Source: Streptomyces sp. NBC_00249
GTDB lineage: Bacteria > Actinomycetota > Actinomycetes > Streptomycetales > Streptomycetaceae
Assembly (NCBI RefSeq): GCF_026342355.1
Contig: NZ_JAPEMV010000011.1
Span: 62,001-126,000 of the forward strand
Reading direction: 5' to 3'
DNA length: 64,000 bases
The position numbers were made by a program, and so were the translations under genes. This document shows positions 49,109-58,194 of the stretch, in pieces (the first letter of the stretch is position 1; the number at the start of each line of letters is the position of its first letter). The notes under the pieces were generated by a model. It was given only the letters and a program-made list of their open reading frames with translations. It did no database searches and was not told where the DNA came from.

Positions 49109-49611
49109 GATGCATCGTTCGCTCTCTGCTCAAGACGGCTTCTGCTGGAATGAGGCAGGACCGTAGCATGCGGAAATAGGCGGTATGACGGGTTTGTGAA
49201 TTTCAACGGCCGCCCCTGGAAGTGGAGTTGGGGGATGGCCGATGCGGACGTCAGCGCGGGCGGCGGCGCATCAGAATCGTCAGCGTCGCCCGTGCATCGC
49301 GTCGGCGCTCCGGGCTGCGGGAGAGCACCGACACGGCGGCCACGGTGACGACGGCTCCCGCGTAGGTGAGACCTGTGGCTGCGGCCAGTGCGGCCCCGTC
49401 GTGGAGTACGGACGGAAGTACGGACATCGGGAATCCCCCTGGATCGGTCGCCCGGCGGTTCTGCCCGCTGGGCTGCGGTCCCTCAGACATTCCGGGACCG
49501 GAGAGCTTCCGGCGACGTCCGGACCGCCGGAACGGGTGTAAGTGGCCTGGTCAGAGGGCCAGGGAAAGTTTCCGGAGAACTAGCAGCCGTAGCTGCGAAG
49601 GGGGTGTGGGA
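49109..49611. other. Divergent control region of the Cascade operon and the STAND gene
   Basis: About 500 bases between the cas8e start and the STAND start, containing the small gene below. On the minus strand TTGAAATTCACAAACC (about 49192-49207) may hold a -35 for cas8e, but no -10 is convincing. The shared region would allow coordinated control. Confidence 0.4.
49251..49427 (-). CDS. 58-residue membrane peptide
   Basis: ATG 49427 with an AGGGGG site eight bases upstream. MSVLPSVLHDGAALAAATGL then TYAGAVVTVAAVSVLSRSPE gives one hydrophobic segment, followed by a basic tail (RRRDARATLTILMRRRPR). Similar short single-pass peptides are frequent in Streptomyces. It is transcribed toward the cas operon and ends about 140 bases before cas8e; a role in the defence locus is unproven. 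Confidence 0.5.
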   Translation of the reverse strand: MSVLPSVLHDGAALAAATGLTYAGAVVTVAAVSVLSRSPERRRDARATLTILMRRRPR

Positions 49612-52600
49612 TTGGCGGAGGAGTCGCAGCTGTCGGACTTCGCGCGGAAGCTGGACAGTCTGCTCGAGGCTGCGCGCACCCGTCGAGGAAGTGCGTTCAC
49701 ACAGACGAAGGTTGCCGAGACGCTGGTGAAGCGGGGGCACAAGGTCGCGGACTCGACCATCAGCGGCTGGCGCAACGGGGACGCGGCGCCTTCGGCCCGT
49801 CGCCAGGACACCGTCCTGGCTCTCGTCGCCTACCTGGAGGACGAAGTCCTCGAACTCCCTCCGAGCCGTCGGCGCACCAGCGACGCCCACTGGCTCGCCC
49901 TCCTCGACGCCGCACAGCGTCCGGGCAAGCTCCGGCAAGGCGGTTCAGGTCCCCGGATCCACGCGAAGTCCAAGGTGCGCCTGTACGGCGATGCGGAACA
50001 CCTGAGGCAGCACTTCCTGCCGCGGGACTTCTCGGGCCGGCTCGACGAACTGATCGGACTCACCGCCGCCGCCACCGACCGGCACCCCCGGGCTTCCAGC
50101 TACACCTACCTGCAGGCAGGCCCTTGGGCCGGAAAGTCGGCGCTCCTCGCCTGGTTCTTGCTCCAGTACGACCTGACCGGCGTCGACGTCGTCCCGTACT
50201 TCATCGCCCGGCGCCTCGGTACCGACCACCCGGACACCTTCCGGACCACGATGTGCCGACAGCTCGCAACCCTGGTGGGCAAGCGTCCGCCGTCCGGTCT
50301 GGAAGCCCTGTACGCGGCTGCCGCCCGGGCCAGCGCCTCCCGCGACCACACGTTGCTGCTCGTCGTCGACGGGCTGGACGAGGCCGCCGCACCGCAGGCC
50401 GGCGGTTTGAGCATCGCAGCGATGCTGCCGAGGACACTCCCGCGGGGCATGCGCGTGATCGTGGCCGGGAGAGGGCATCCGCCCCTGCCGGGCGACGTAC
50501 CGCAGGACCACCCGCTGCGGGATCCCGCCGTCGTCCGCCGGCTGAAGCCGTCCCCGGAGGCGCGCGTCATCCGGGACATGGCCATCCGGGATCTGGACGC
50601 CCTGTTCAAGGACCGAGACGTGGGCCGGCCCCTGCTCGGTCTGCTCACGGCCGCCCGGGGCGCCCTGACCGGCGCGGACCTGGCCCGTCTGATCGGCTCC
50701 CCGACCCTGCCGTACGACGTACTGGACCTGCTGGGCAGCGCCGTCGGACGCAGCATGCGCCCCGACGACAGCGCCCACCTGGCCCTGCGCGGCCCCGGCC
50801 GGGGCGACGACCCCGCCCTGCGCTCCTACGCACTCGCCCACGACGAACTCTGGTCCGTGGCCTCGGAGAACTTCGGCAGGGAGGGGCTGGACGATTACGA
50901 GCGCCAGCTGCACGCCTGGGCGGACCGGTACCGCGAGCAGGGGTGGCCCGAGGACACCCCGGACTACCTCCTGACCGGCTACGCCCGTCTGGCGCGGGGG
51001 AGCGGCGACCCCGGCCGGCTGATCACCCTCGCGTTCGATCCCCGGCGCCAGCGGCGGCAGGTGGCCGGGCTCGGGCTGGACCTCGCTCTGGCGGACATCG
51101 AACTGGCTGCGGGCACGGCCACCGGCGGTGATCCGCGAAGCCTCACCGTCCTGGCGGGAGCGGCGGCGTCGCGCACGGTGTTGCTCCGGCAGCCCCGGAC
51201 CCTGCCACGTGACGTCCCACGGGCGCTCGCCCGGCTCGGTGACGCCCGCCGGGCCACGGCTCTGGCACTGGCGTCCCCCCACGCCTCCTCCAAGGCCCTG
51301 GCACTGACCGACGTGGCCCATGCACTGGTCGGCGTCAACGGCGACCAGGCCGGGCAAGCGGCTCAGGACGCCGCGCGATGGGCCGTGCGGGCCCGGCGGC
51401 AGACGCCCGCGTGGGGCGCTCACGACGACGCGGCCGAAGCCGTCGTCGCCAGGGCGGCGGTGGCTCTGATCGCCACGGGCCAGGAGGCGGCCGGTACGGG
51501 GCTGCTCCGCAGGACACGAGGGCTGAGCGCCGCGAGGTACGAGGCATGGACGGACGCGGCCGCCCTGCTGGCCCCGCACCGGAAGGACGTGGCCGCACAA
51601 CTGCTGGACGAGCTGGAACAGGAGCTGGAGGCGGCAGCCGAGCACGAGGCCCTGGACCCGGCCGTCCCGGTGCACCTGTGGGCGACCCTCGCGGCATCCG
51701 TCCCCGACCGGGCCGGTCGTCTGCACGGCCGCATCCTCGATCACGCGCGTACGGTCTGGGCGCGGTCGCAGACGCTGGGGGAGCTGGACACCCTGTCGCT
51801 CGCCGCCTCGGCTTTGGCGTCCGCCTGCCCCGGGGAGGCGAAAGCCCTGGCGGGACTGGCCGCGGATCAGGTCGAGTTGGCCTGCCGGACCCCCGATCCG
51901 CTATCGGCGGCGGACCGGGCGCACACGGAGTTCGGCTTCGGTGTGACCTTGGTACGCCTGGCACGGGCACTGGCCGACACGGGGACCACGGCCGACCGGA
52001 TCCGGCGTCTCCTGGAGGGCGTGCCCGAGGAGTTCCGCGGCGACTGCCAGAGCCCGGACGGCGCTGATTTCGCGGACTCCGTCATCACCCGCGCGGGCAC
52101 CACGTACGACATCGACGACCTGCGAGACGAGCTGAACGACGAGGACCCCGGGCCGGCGCAGGCCGGGCGTTGGGCCGCGGAAGCCTTGGCCTTGGCCGAA
52201 CAGGACCAGGAACAGGAGGCCAGGCAATACCTGGACAAGGCCCTCGCCCTCGTATCGGAAACCGGCGAGGAAGCGGACCACGCACTGCCGTGGTCGGCCG
52301 GTCTCGCGGGCGCACTGGTGCGCTGTGGAGCGACGGCGGATGCCGACACCCTTGCCGCTGCCCTGGACGGCCCCGGCGACCGGACCCGTGCCGCCGCGGA
52401 GATGTCCATGGCGTACGCCGCATCCGGACACGACGCCGAGGCCCGCAGACTGGCGCACGAAGCGGCGCGCTCCGCGACGGACGACCTCGCCGACGGTGCC
52501 TGGGCCGTCGCCGCGCAGGCGTTGGGCCGCGCGGGGGAGGGGGCGGCGGCCGTGGACCTCATCGCCCGGACGAAGCCGTCGGAGCGTGCCCGATGGGCCG

Positions 52601-53421
52601 TGTGGAGGCAGCGGGCCGGACGAGCACGCGTCGTGGTCGCCGCCGGGCTGGCCGCTCACGACCCGGCCGCGGCGGGCCGGATCGTGGACGAGGCGAGGGA
52701 GCGGCTGGACGCGACCAAGGACCTGCCGGGCCGACTGGCAGCCCTGCTTCCCGAGCTCGGCCTGCTCGTAGCCGCTGCCGCCCGAGCGGACGCGCCCTGC
52801 CGAGAACGGCTCGGCGAGGCGATCGACGGGGCCCGGGCGTACGCGGGGGAAGCGCCGCAGGAGTGGCAGGCCCGGACGCTCCTCGTGGACGCCGTACTGC
52901 GGGTCGGCGAGGGCCGGGACGTCCAGGTCCAGCTGGACGGGCTCGCGCGGGACAGCCGCATCGGCCATCAGGGCCAGTTCCCGACGGCCGGTCTCGCCGT
53001 GCTCCACGCACTGCTCGGCGACACCGGCGCAGCATGGCGGGTGGCGGACGGTACCGCGGAACCGGAGCGCCGCGCGGCGGCGTTCACGGCGGTCGCGGGG
53101 CACCTGGCCCGGATCCCCGCCCGCCCGGCACCCCCCACCGACGACACCGGCCCGGACGCGTTCACCCAGACGCTGCGGGCCCTGGCCCTGGCCGCGTCAC
53201 CCGCCTCAGCCCCCGACATCCCGGCGGCCGGCGGCTTCCTGCGCGAGGCGCTGCAAGGCCCCCACTGGTACAGCGCATTGCCCGTACTCGCGGAGATCGC
53301 CCCGGAAGCGACATCGCAGATCCGCGACATCACCTTCGCGCACCTGGGCCTCGCGGCCGCCTATCCGACGGCCCGTTCCAGCGCCTCCAGGACCGTGTCG
53401 CGGAACAGGGTGGCCTTGTAG
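49612..53421 (+). CDS. Helix-turn-helix/STAND NTPase with helical-repeat C-terminus, putative defence sensor
   Basis: 1269 residues from TTG 49612, which has AAGGGGG seven bases upstream. Residues 15-75 form a small helix-turn-helix (TQTKVAETLVKRGHKVADST, ISGWRNGDAAPSARR). A P-loop NTPase follows: Walker A LQAGPWAGKSALLAWFLLQY (about 167-186) and Walker B HTLLLVVDGLDEAAA (about 243-257), in NACHT/STAND style, with RVIVAGRGHPPLPG as sensor strand. From about 400 to the end there are Ala/Arg-rich helical repeats (AYAASGHDAEARRLAHEAAR). Such proteins sense foreign components and oligomerise to trigger an effector. Here the only candidate effector is the N-terminal helix-turn-helix. Divergent from cas8e. 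The 3' 60 bases overlap the convergent FAD-subunit gene. Confidence 0.8.
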   Translation: MAEESQLSDFARKLDSLLEAARTRRGSAFTQTKVAETLVKRGHKVADSTISGWRNGDAAPSARRQDTVLALVAYLEDEVLELPPSRRRTSDAHWLALLDAAQRPGKLRQGGSGPRIHAKSKVRLYGDAEHLRQHFLPRDFSGRLDELIGLTAAATDRHPRASSYTYLQAGPWAGKSALLAWFLLQYDLTGVDVVPYFIARRLGTDHPDTFRTTMCRQLATLVGKRPPSGLEALYAAAARASASRDHTLLLVVDGLDEAAAPQAGGLSIAAMLPRTLPRGMRVIVAGRGHPPLPGDVPQDHPLRDPAVVRRLKPSPEARVIRDMAIRDLDALFKDRDVGRPLLGLLTAARGALTGADLARLIGSPTLPYDVLDLLGSAVGRSMRPDDSAHLALRGPGRGDDPALRSYALAHDELWSVASENFGREGLDDYERQLHAWADRYREQGWPEDTPDYLLTGYARLARGSGDPGRLITLAFDPRRQRRQVAGLGLDLALADIELAAGTATGGDPRSLTVLAGAAASRTVLLRQPRTLPRDVPRALARLGDARRATALALASPHASSKALALTDVAHALVGVNGDQAGQAAQDAARWAVRARRQTPAWGAHDDAAEAVVARAAVALIATGQEAAGTGLLRRTRGLSAARYEAWTDAAALLAPHRKDVAAQLLDELEQELEAAAEHEALDPAVPVHLWATLAASVPDRAGRLHGRILDHARTVWARSQTLGELDTLSLAASALASACPGEAKALAGLAADQVELACRTPDPLSAADRAHTEFGFGVTLVRLARALADTGTTADRIRRLLEGVPEEFRGDCQSPDGADFADSVITRAGTTYDIDDLRDELNDEDPGPAQAGRWAAEALALAEQDQEQEARQYLDKALALVSETGEEADHALPWSAGLAGALVRCGATADADTLAAALDGPGDRTRAAAEMSMAYAASGHDAEARRLAHEAARSATDDLADGAWAVAAQALGRAGEGAAAVDLIARTKPSERARWAVWRQRAGRARVVVAAGLAAHDPAAAGRIVDEARERLDATKDLPGRLAALLPELGLLVAAAARADAPCRERLGEAIDGARAYAGEAPQEWQARTLLVDAVLRVGEGRDVQVQLDGLARDSRIGHQGQFPTAGLAVLHALLGDTGAAWRVADGTAEPERRAAAFTAVAGHLARIPARPAPPTDDTGPDAFTQTLRALALAASPASAPDIPAAGGFLREALQGPHWYSALPVLAEIAPEATSQIRDITFAHLGLAAAYPTARSSASRTVSRNRVAL

Positions 53422-54308
53422 CCCGTCTGGGGGAGGGGGCGGCAGCGGGGCAGGACCTTCGCGGCCGCCGCGGCGAGGGTTGCGGGGGTGGCTTCGCGGC
53501 CCGTCAGGGCGGTTTCGACCTCCGGGAGGCGGAGCGGGACGCGGGCCACGCCGCCCGCCGCGACGGCGGCGTGGGTGATGGTGGTGCCGTCGAGGGTGAG
53601 GCGGGCGGTGGCTTCGACCAGGGGCCATTCGGCGTGGGCCCGGCTGGTGGCGCGGTGGTAGGCGGCGCGTTCGCCGGGCAGGGGGGCGGGGAGGCGGACC
53701 GCGGTGAGGATGCGGTCCGGCGGCAGGAGGTGGTCGGAGTGGAAGAGGTGGTCGCCGTTGCCGTACAGGTCGGCGACGGGGCGCGGGGACTCGCCGTTGA
53801 TCTCGGCCTCGGCGTCGTAGGTGAGCAGGGCCATGGCGAGGGTGGACGGGTGCGGGGTGACGCAGGGGCCGTCGCCGGCGACCACGCCGAAGTGGTGGTC
53901 GCCCTCGCGCGCCGGGCAGCCGGTGCCGCCCTTCTGGAGGCAGCTGAGGTGCGGATTGCGGTAGTACCAGCAGCGGTTGCGCTGGAGGAGGTTGCCGCCC
54001 AGGGTGCCGGCGGCGCGGATCTGCGGGGTTGCCGCGGCCCCGGCGGATGCCGCGAGGGCCGGCCAGCCGGCGCGGACCTGGGGGTCGGTGGCCAGGGTGG
54101 CGAGGGTGGTCAGGGCGCCGATGCGCAGGCCGCCGCCGGGCAGTGGGGTGGTGCCGCGCAGGTGGCCGGCGCCGCCGAGGTCGGTGAACGGGCCGGGGGA
54201 GACGCCGCTGCGCTGGCGGGCGGTGGTGTCGGTGCCGCCGGCGCGCAGTTCCCCGCCGCGGGCCAGGACGGCGGCCGAGAGGTCGGTGAGGGCGGGTTCG
54301 GTGCTCAC
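53361..54308 (-). CDS. FAD-binding subunit of a xanthine-dehydrogenase-family enzyme
   Basis: 315 residues from GTG 54308 (GTGA overlap with the large-subunit gene). GGELRAGGTDTTARQRSG and GLRIGALTTLATLATDPQ then ATPQIRAAGTLGGNLLQRNR are the FAD-binding motifs of the CO-dehydrogenase flavoprotein fold. Cys residues in NRCWYYRNPHLSCLQKGGTG and CPAREG form an insertion like the extra iron-sulfur site of PaoB/YagS-type subunits. It transfers electrons from the iron-sulfur domain to FAD. The 3' end overlaps the STAND gene's end. Confidence 0.9.
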   Translation of the reverse strand: MSTEPALTDLSAAVLARGGELRAGGTDTTARQRSGVSPGPFTDLGGAGHLRGTTPLPGGGLRIGALTTLATLATDPQVRAGWPALAASAGAAATPQIRAAGTLGGNLLQRNRCWYYRNPHLSCLQKGGTGCPAREGDHHFGVVAGDGPCVTPHPSTLAMALLTYDAEAEINGESPRPVADLYGNGDHLFHSDHLLPPDRILTAVRLPAPLPGERAAYHRATSRAHAEWPLVEATARLTLDGTTITHAAVAAGGVARVPLRLPEVETALTGREATPATLAAAAAKVLPRCRPLPQTGYKATLFRDTVLEALERAVG

Positions 54309-56860
54309 GTACCCAGTCCTTCCAGGAGCCGGTCGGGGCGGATGGGCATGTCGTACGGGCGCCAGCCGGTCGCGTCGCGGACCGCGTTGGCCAGGCACGC
54401 CGCCGTGGGCAGGGTGGCGATCTCGCCGAGGCCGACACCGCCGCCGGGCACGTGCTCGAAGCCCTCCTGGTGGAAGTGGACGGTGATCTCGGGGGTGTCG
54501 CCGATGCCGGGGATGCGGTAGTCCTCCAGGTTGTCGGTCAGCACCCGGCCGGTCGCCGGGTCGCTGCGCCGCTCCTCGAACAGGGCGTAGCCGATGCCCT
54601 GCACCACCGCGCCCTCGCACTGGCTGCGGGCGAGGCGGTCCTCGTGGATGCGGCCCGCGGCGATACCGCTCCACACGCGCAGCGGACGGATCCGGCCGAG
54701 CCGGGTGTCCACCTCGACCTCGGCGACCTGCACCGATCCGGTGAAGCCGCGGCCGATCGCCACACCGCCCAGGGTGAAGGGGACCGCGAAGCCGCGGTGG
54801 TCGCGGGGGCGCCGGCCGGTCACCCGTACGCCGTCCGCCGCGTTCAGCCGGGCGGAGACGTCACCGCCGCCGAGGGCTTCGCGCAGCCGGGCGGCGGCGT
54901 CCGCGGCGGCCGGTACGAGGGAGGGCGTGGTCCGGCTGCCGCCGGAGGTCGGCCCGTGGACGGCGTCGCTCCGGCCGACCTCGGCCCGTACCCGGTCCTC
55001 CGCCACGCCGAGTCCCTCGGCGACGGCCCGGCGCAGCACCGTACGCGAGCCCGTGCCCATGTCCTGGACGGCGCAGCGGGCGACGACGATCCCGTCCTCG
55101 ACGGTGAGTTCGACCTCGGTGACGGGATCGAGGAAGTACAGCCAGTTGGCCGCGGCGACACCGACGCCGCGGCGGAAGCGCCCGGTGCCGCCGCGGGGGC
55201 CCGACCAGAGCGGGAGGGCGGCGGCCAGGTCGTAGAGGGCGTGCCGTTTGGGGTTGCCGTCCCAGCGGCGGCGCAGGGCGATCGGGTCCTGGCCGAGCCG
55301 GTGGGCCATCTCGTCGACGGCCTGCTCCAGGGCCCAGCACATCGTGGGCCCGCCCGGTCCGCGGAACGGGGCGCCCGGCGGCCGGTGGGTGACCGCGTCG
55401 AAGTCGCGCAGGCGGCGCGGGGCCTTGCCGTACATGAACCGGGCCAGCGCCGCCACGGAGCCGCCGACCGAGACCCCGCCGTCGCTGTCCACGTCCATGG
55501 CCAGCGCGCTCAGCTCGCCCGCATCGTCCGCGGCCATCGCGAGCCGGATCCGGGTGCCGGGCCGGTATCCGCCGTCCGTGAGCTCCTCGTCCCGGTCCAG
55601 GACCACCCGTACGGGGGCGTCGTGCAGCCGGGCCAGCTCCACGGCGGCGACGACGTCCGAGGTCAGGCCCATCTTGCAGCCGAAGCCGCCACCGACGTGG
55701 ACGGCCCGTGCCACCACCTTCTCGACGGGCACGCCGAAGCGTTCGGCGGCGAGTTCGGCCGTGTGCTTCACGGACTGGGTGGACACCTCCAGATGGAGGG
55801 TGCCGTCGATCCAGTGGGCCAGACAGGCGTGCGGTTCGAGCGGGGTGTGGGTCTGGGCGGCGGTGGTGAACACGCCCTCCACCAGCCGCTCCGGGTCGCG
55901 GCTGCGGACCTCGGTGATCCGGCGTACGGCGGCGGCGGGGCGCCTGCTCATGGAGGACGGGCCGCGCAGGTTGCCGCGCCAGCGGGAGGGCAGCAGCTGC
56001 GGGGTCTCGCCGGCGCCCGGCGCCGCCTTGCGCGCCGCCTTGTCCTCGTAGACGAGCGGGCCCTCGCCGGTGCGGGCGTGGCGTAGGTCGAGGGCCGCCG
56101 GCAGCACTTCGTAGTCCACCGCGACCCGCGCGGCGGCCGCCCGCGCGGAGGCGCGGTCCGGCGCGGCGACCGCGGCCACCGGCTGGCCGACGTAGCGCAC
56201 CACACCGTCGGGGGGCAGCAGCGGCACCAGCGGGAGGTCCCCGGCCTCCAGGGAACGTACGTGGGCGTGGGCGTGCGGCGAACGGATGATCACCCCCTCC
56301 AGGAGCCCTTCGGGGCGCAGGTCGGTGGTGTACCGGGCCGAACCGTCGGCCTTCTGCGGAGCCTCGGCGCGCGGCACGGCCGCCTCCGCCTCCGCCTTGT
56401 CGTAGTCGCCCGCGCAGGCGGCGGCCACCGCGCTGAAGATCCCCTCGTACGCGCCGCAGCGGCACAGGTGCCCCGCCAGCGCGTCCGCGATCTGCTCCCG
56501 GTTCGGCCGGCTGCGGCCGTGCGCGGCCCGCCACCGCTCGAAGAACGCCGACGCCTCGACCACGAAGCCGGGGGTGCAGTAGCCGCACTGCAGGGCGTCC
56601 TCACCGGCGAAGGCACGCCCCACGGGGTGACCGGCCAGGCCCTCCACCGTCGTCACCCGCCTGCCGGACAGCGCGACCGCCGGGGTCAGGCAGGACACCC
56701 GGGGCTCACCGTCGACCTGGATCGTGCAGGCCCCGCACACCCCGCCCGAGCAGACCAGCTTGGTACCGGTCAGCCCGAGCCGGTCGCGGACCACCTCGAC
56801 GGCGGCCGGGTCGTCGTCCACGTCCACCGAGCGCCGGGCGCCATTGACCTCGAACTCCAC
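54305..56860 (-). CDS. Fused iron-sulfur and molybdenum subunits, xanthine-dehydrogenase family
   Basis: 851 residues from GTG 56860 (GAGGAG site). Residues 1-155: plant-type ferredoxin (C37, C42, C45, C57 in CSGGVCGAC...SC) and alpha-helical 2Fe-2S domain (C92, C95 in LQCGYC; C133, C135 in HLCRC). Residues 165-851: molybdopterin-binding subunit starting GSARYTTDLRPEGLLEGVII, with HVGGGFGCKMGLTSDVVAAV and GGSRTTPSLVPAAADAAARL. In most bacteria the small (about 160 aa) and large (about 700-780 aa) subunits are separate. Here they are one chain, transcribed together with the FAD subunit. Oxidises aldehydes or N-heterocycles; substrate undetermined. Confidence 0.9.
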   Translation of the reverse strand: MEFEVNGARRSVDVDDDPAAVEVVRDRLGLTGTKLVCSGGVCGACTIQVDGEPRVSCLTPAVALSGRRVTTVEGLAGHPVGRAFAGEDALQCGYCTPGFVVEASAFFERWRAAHGRSRPNREQIADALAGHLCRCGAYEGIFSAVAAACAGDYDKAEAEAAVPRAEAPQKADGSARYTTDLRPEGLLEGVIIRSPHAHAHVRSLEAGDLPLVPLLPPDGVVRYVGQPVAAVAAPDRASARAAAARVAVDYEVLPAALDLRHARTGEGPLVYEDKAARKAAPGAGETPQLLPSRWRGNLRGPSSMSRRPAAAVRRITEVRSRDPERLVEGVFTTAAQTHTPLEPHACLAHWIDGTLHLEVSTQSVKHTAELAAERFGVPVEKVVARAVHVGGGFGCKMGLTSDVVAAVELARLHDAPVRVVLDRDEELTDGGYRPGTRIRLAMAADDAGELSALAMDVDSDGGVSVGGSVAALARFMYGKAPRRLRDFDAVTHRPPGAPFRGPGGPTMCWALEQAVDEMAHRLGQDPIALRRRWDGNPKRHALYDLAAALPLWSGPRGGTGRFRRGVGVAAANWLYFLDPVTEVELTVEDGIVVARCAVQDMGTGSRTVLRRAVAEGLGVAEDRVRAEVGRSDAVHGPTSGGSRTTPSLVPAAADAAARLREALGGGDVSARLNAADGVRVTGRRPRDHRGFAVPFTLGGVAIGRGFTGSVQVAEVEVDTRLGRIRPLRVWSGIAAGRIHEDRLARSQCEGAVVQGIGYALFEERRSDPATGRVLTDNLEDYRIPGIGDTPEITVHFHQEGFEHVPGGGVGLGEIATLPTAACLANAVRDATGWRPYDMPIRPDRLLEGLGT

Positions 56861-57004
56861 GAGACGTACTCCTCAGCCGTGGGGTGGCGACCGCCGAGCC
56901 GCGCGCTCACCTTCACGCTCCTTGATATCCCGCGCAGGGGGCCGGCGCAGTTCGGCGCGCGGCCGGCCGGGCGTGCGTCACCCGGGGCTGCGGGGGAGCC
57001 GCTG

Positions 57005-57412
57005 CTACCGGGGAGCGGGGAACGAGTAGGTGGCGGTTCCCCTGAAGTACGTGCCGTCGTCGAGCTTGCCGAGCTCGAACTCGTAGGTTCCCGGCGGCTC
57101 GTTGCCGAAGACGACCCTTTCACCGGCGCGGCACTTGACGGTCTCGCTGCCCACGTCGTAGTTGAAGCCGTCGGTGCGGCGCAGCAGCACGGTCATGTCC
57201 TTCTTGGGCCGGTCGCACTCCTTGACGGTGAAGTGGATCTCGCCGCGGCTGATGTCGAACTCCGGCGTCTTCCACAGGTGCGTGTAGTCGAAGCGGACCG
57301 TCCGGCTGGCCGCATGCGCCGGGGCCGCCTGCGTGAGGGCGAGAGCGGCGGCGCAGCAGGCGGTCAGGGCGAGGCGCGCCAGACGCGGTGTTGCACTACG
57401 AGAACGGAGCAT
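57005..57412 (-). CDS. Small secreted protein
   Basis: 135 residues from ATG 57412 (GAGAGAGGG upstream). Signal peptide with RLARLALTACCAAALALTQA and cleavage near APAHA. Mature part is beta-rich: TVRFDYTHLWKTPEFDISRG, EIHFTVKECDRPKKDMTVLL, FGNEPPGTYEFELGKLDDGT. Two cysteines (KECD, VKCRAG) may pair. An immunoglobulin-like fold is possible. Function unknown; not obviously linked to the oxidoreductase genes to its left. Confidence 0.72.
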   Translation of the reverse strand: MLRSRSATPRLARLALTACCAAALALTQAAPAHAASRTVRFDYTHLWKTPEFDISRGEIHFTVKECDRPKKDMTVLLRRTDGFNYDVGSETVKCRAGERVVFGNEPPGTYEFELGKLDDGTYFRGTATYSFPAPR

Positions 57413-57790
57413 GTGGCCCTCTCTCTGTAGATACGTACGATTCGTGGGCCCATCGTCCCGGGCTGGACACGAGCGGGCTATCACGCGCGCAGGTGACAGC
57501 ACCACGGCGTCGTTGACCGGCCGCGACCGTCGTTGCGATCAGTCCTGGGCGCCGACCACGACTTCGTCGATCCCGGAGTCCGGGCGGAGGCACCTGTCGA
57601 ACACCGGGGCCATGGATCGACCTGCGCTGACGTCACCCGCGCCCGGACGGACGGACGGCCGGACCGGGGCGTCTGCCGCCGCCGGGACGCCGCCCGCGTG
57701 CTCGCGTGGGCCCTCAACAGCTCCGCGCTGCTGGCCTGCTCTGGCCCAGGCTGGTCTCGTTCGGGGCGACGGGGTGCGTCGGCGCCTCCA
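57413..57790. other. Non-coding stretch before CRISPR array 4
   Basis: About 380 bases with no supported gene. Frames here give RRRDAARVLAWALNSSALLA and similar Ala-rich fragments that may be eroded coding sequence, but no start or family is visible. The promoter of the secreted-protein gene should be near 57413-57460. Confidence 0.45.
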
Positions 57791-57877
57791 TAGAAGAGCG
57801 GATTGGAAGGATTGCCCGATTCGGTGAAAGTGCTCGAGAAAGAGGCATCTCCTAGATAGAGTCGCTGGTCAGGAAGC
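57791..57877 (+). promoter_or_regulatory. Leader of CRISPR array 4
   Basis: Runs from GCGGATTGGAAGGATTGCCC through GATTCGGTGAAAGTGCTCGA and AGATAGAGTCGCTGGTCAGG to the first repeat. Most positions match the leader of array 5 (60530-60612). Directs rightward transcription. Confidence 0.8.
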
Positions 57878-58027
57878 CTGCTCCCCGCGCCCGCGGGGAT
57901 GAACCCTCGGGCAGAAGGCCGGCCACCGCCGCCCACGTCTGCTCCCCGCGCCCGCGGGGATGAACCCGCATCTGGCATCCGGTCGCGGACCCTGAGCACT
58001 GCTCCCCGCGCCTGCGGGGATGAACCC
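57878..58027 (+). CRISPR. CRISPR array 4, type I-E, 3 repeats / 2 spacers
   Basis: Repeats at 57878-57906, 57939-57967 and 57999-58027: CTGCTCCCCGCGCCC followed by GCGGGGATGAACCC, the last with GCCTGC in the stem. Spacers are 32 bp (57907-57938) and 31 bp (57968-57998). Reads rightward from a well-conserved leader. Repeat is the exact complement of the array 1 consensus. Confidence 0.97.
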
Positions 58028-58194
58028 GACTTCGTACGGGTCGCCGAGGGCGGCGCGTCGACCGCCTCGGAGGGGAAGCCCCGCAGCAGTGGTTGTATGG
58101 CTCTGGTGCCAGGACATTGCAGCCGAGCTGGGGTTGCCGCGCGTGGGGCCAGGCTGAGGGGGTGCCGGCCGGCCCCCGGAGGGGCCGGGACGGG

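Noticed and set aside
49366..49611. N-terminal extension of the STAND protein up to ATG 49366.
   Set aside because: The extra 82 residues are Arg/Ser/Pro-rich, overlap the small membrane gene and its promoter region, and TTG 49612 has a well-placed ribosome site.
57533..57793. Plus-strand frame with RRRDAARVLAWALNSSALLA as a gene.
   Set aside because: No credible start, no family, and the rest of the frame is low-complexity; left as a possible eroded remnant.
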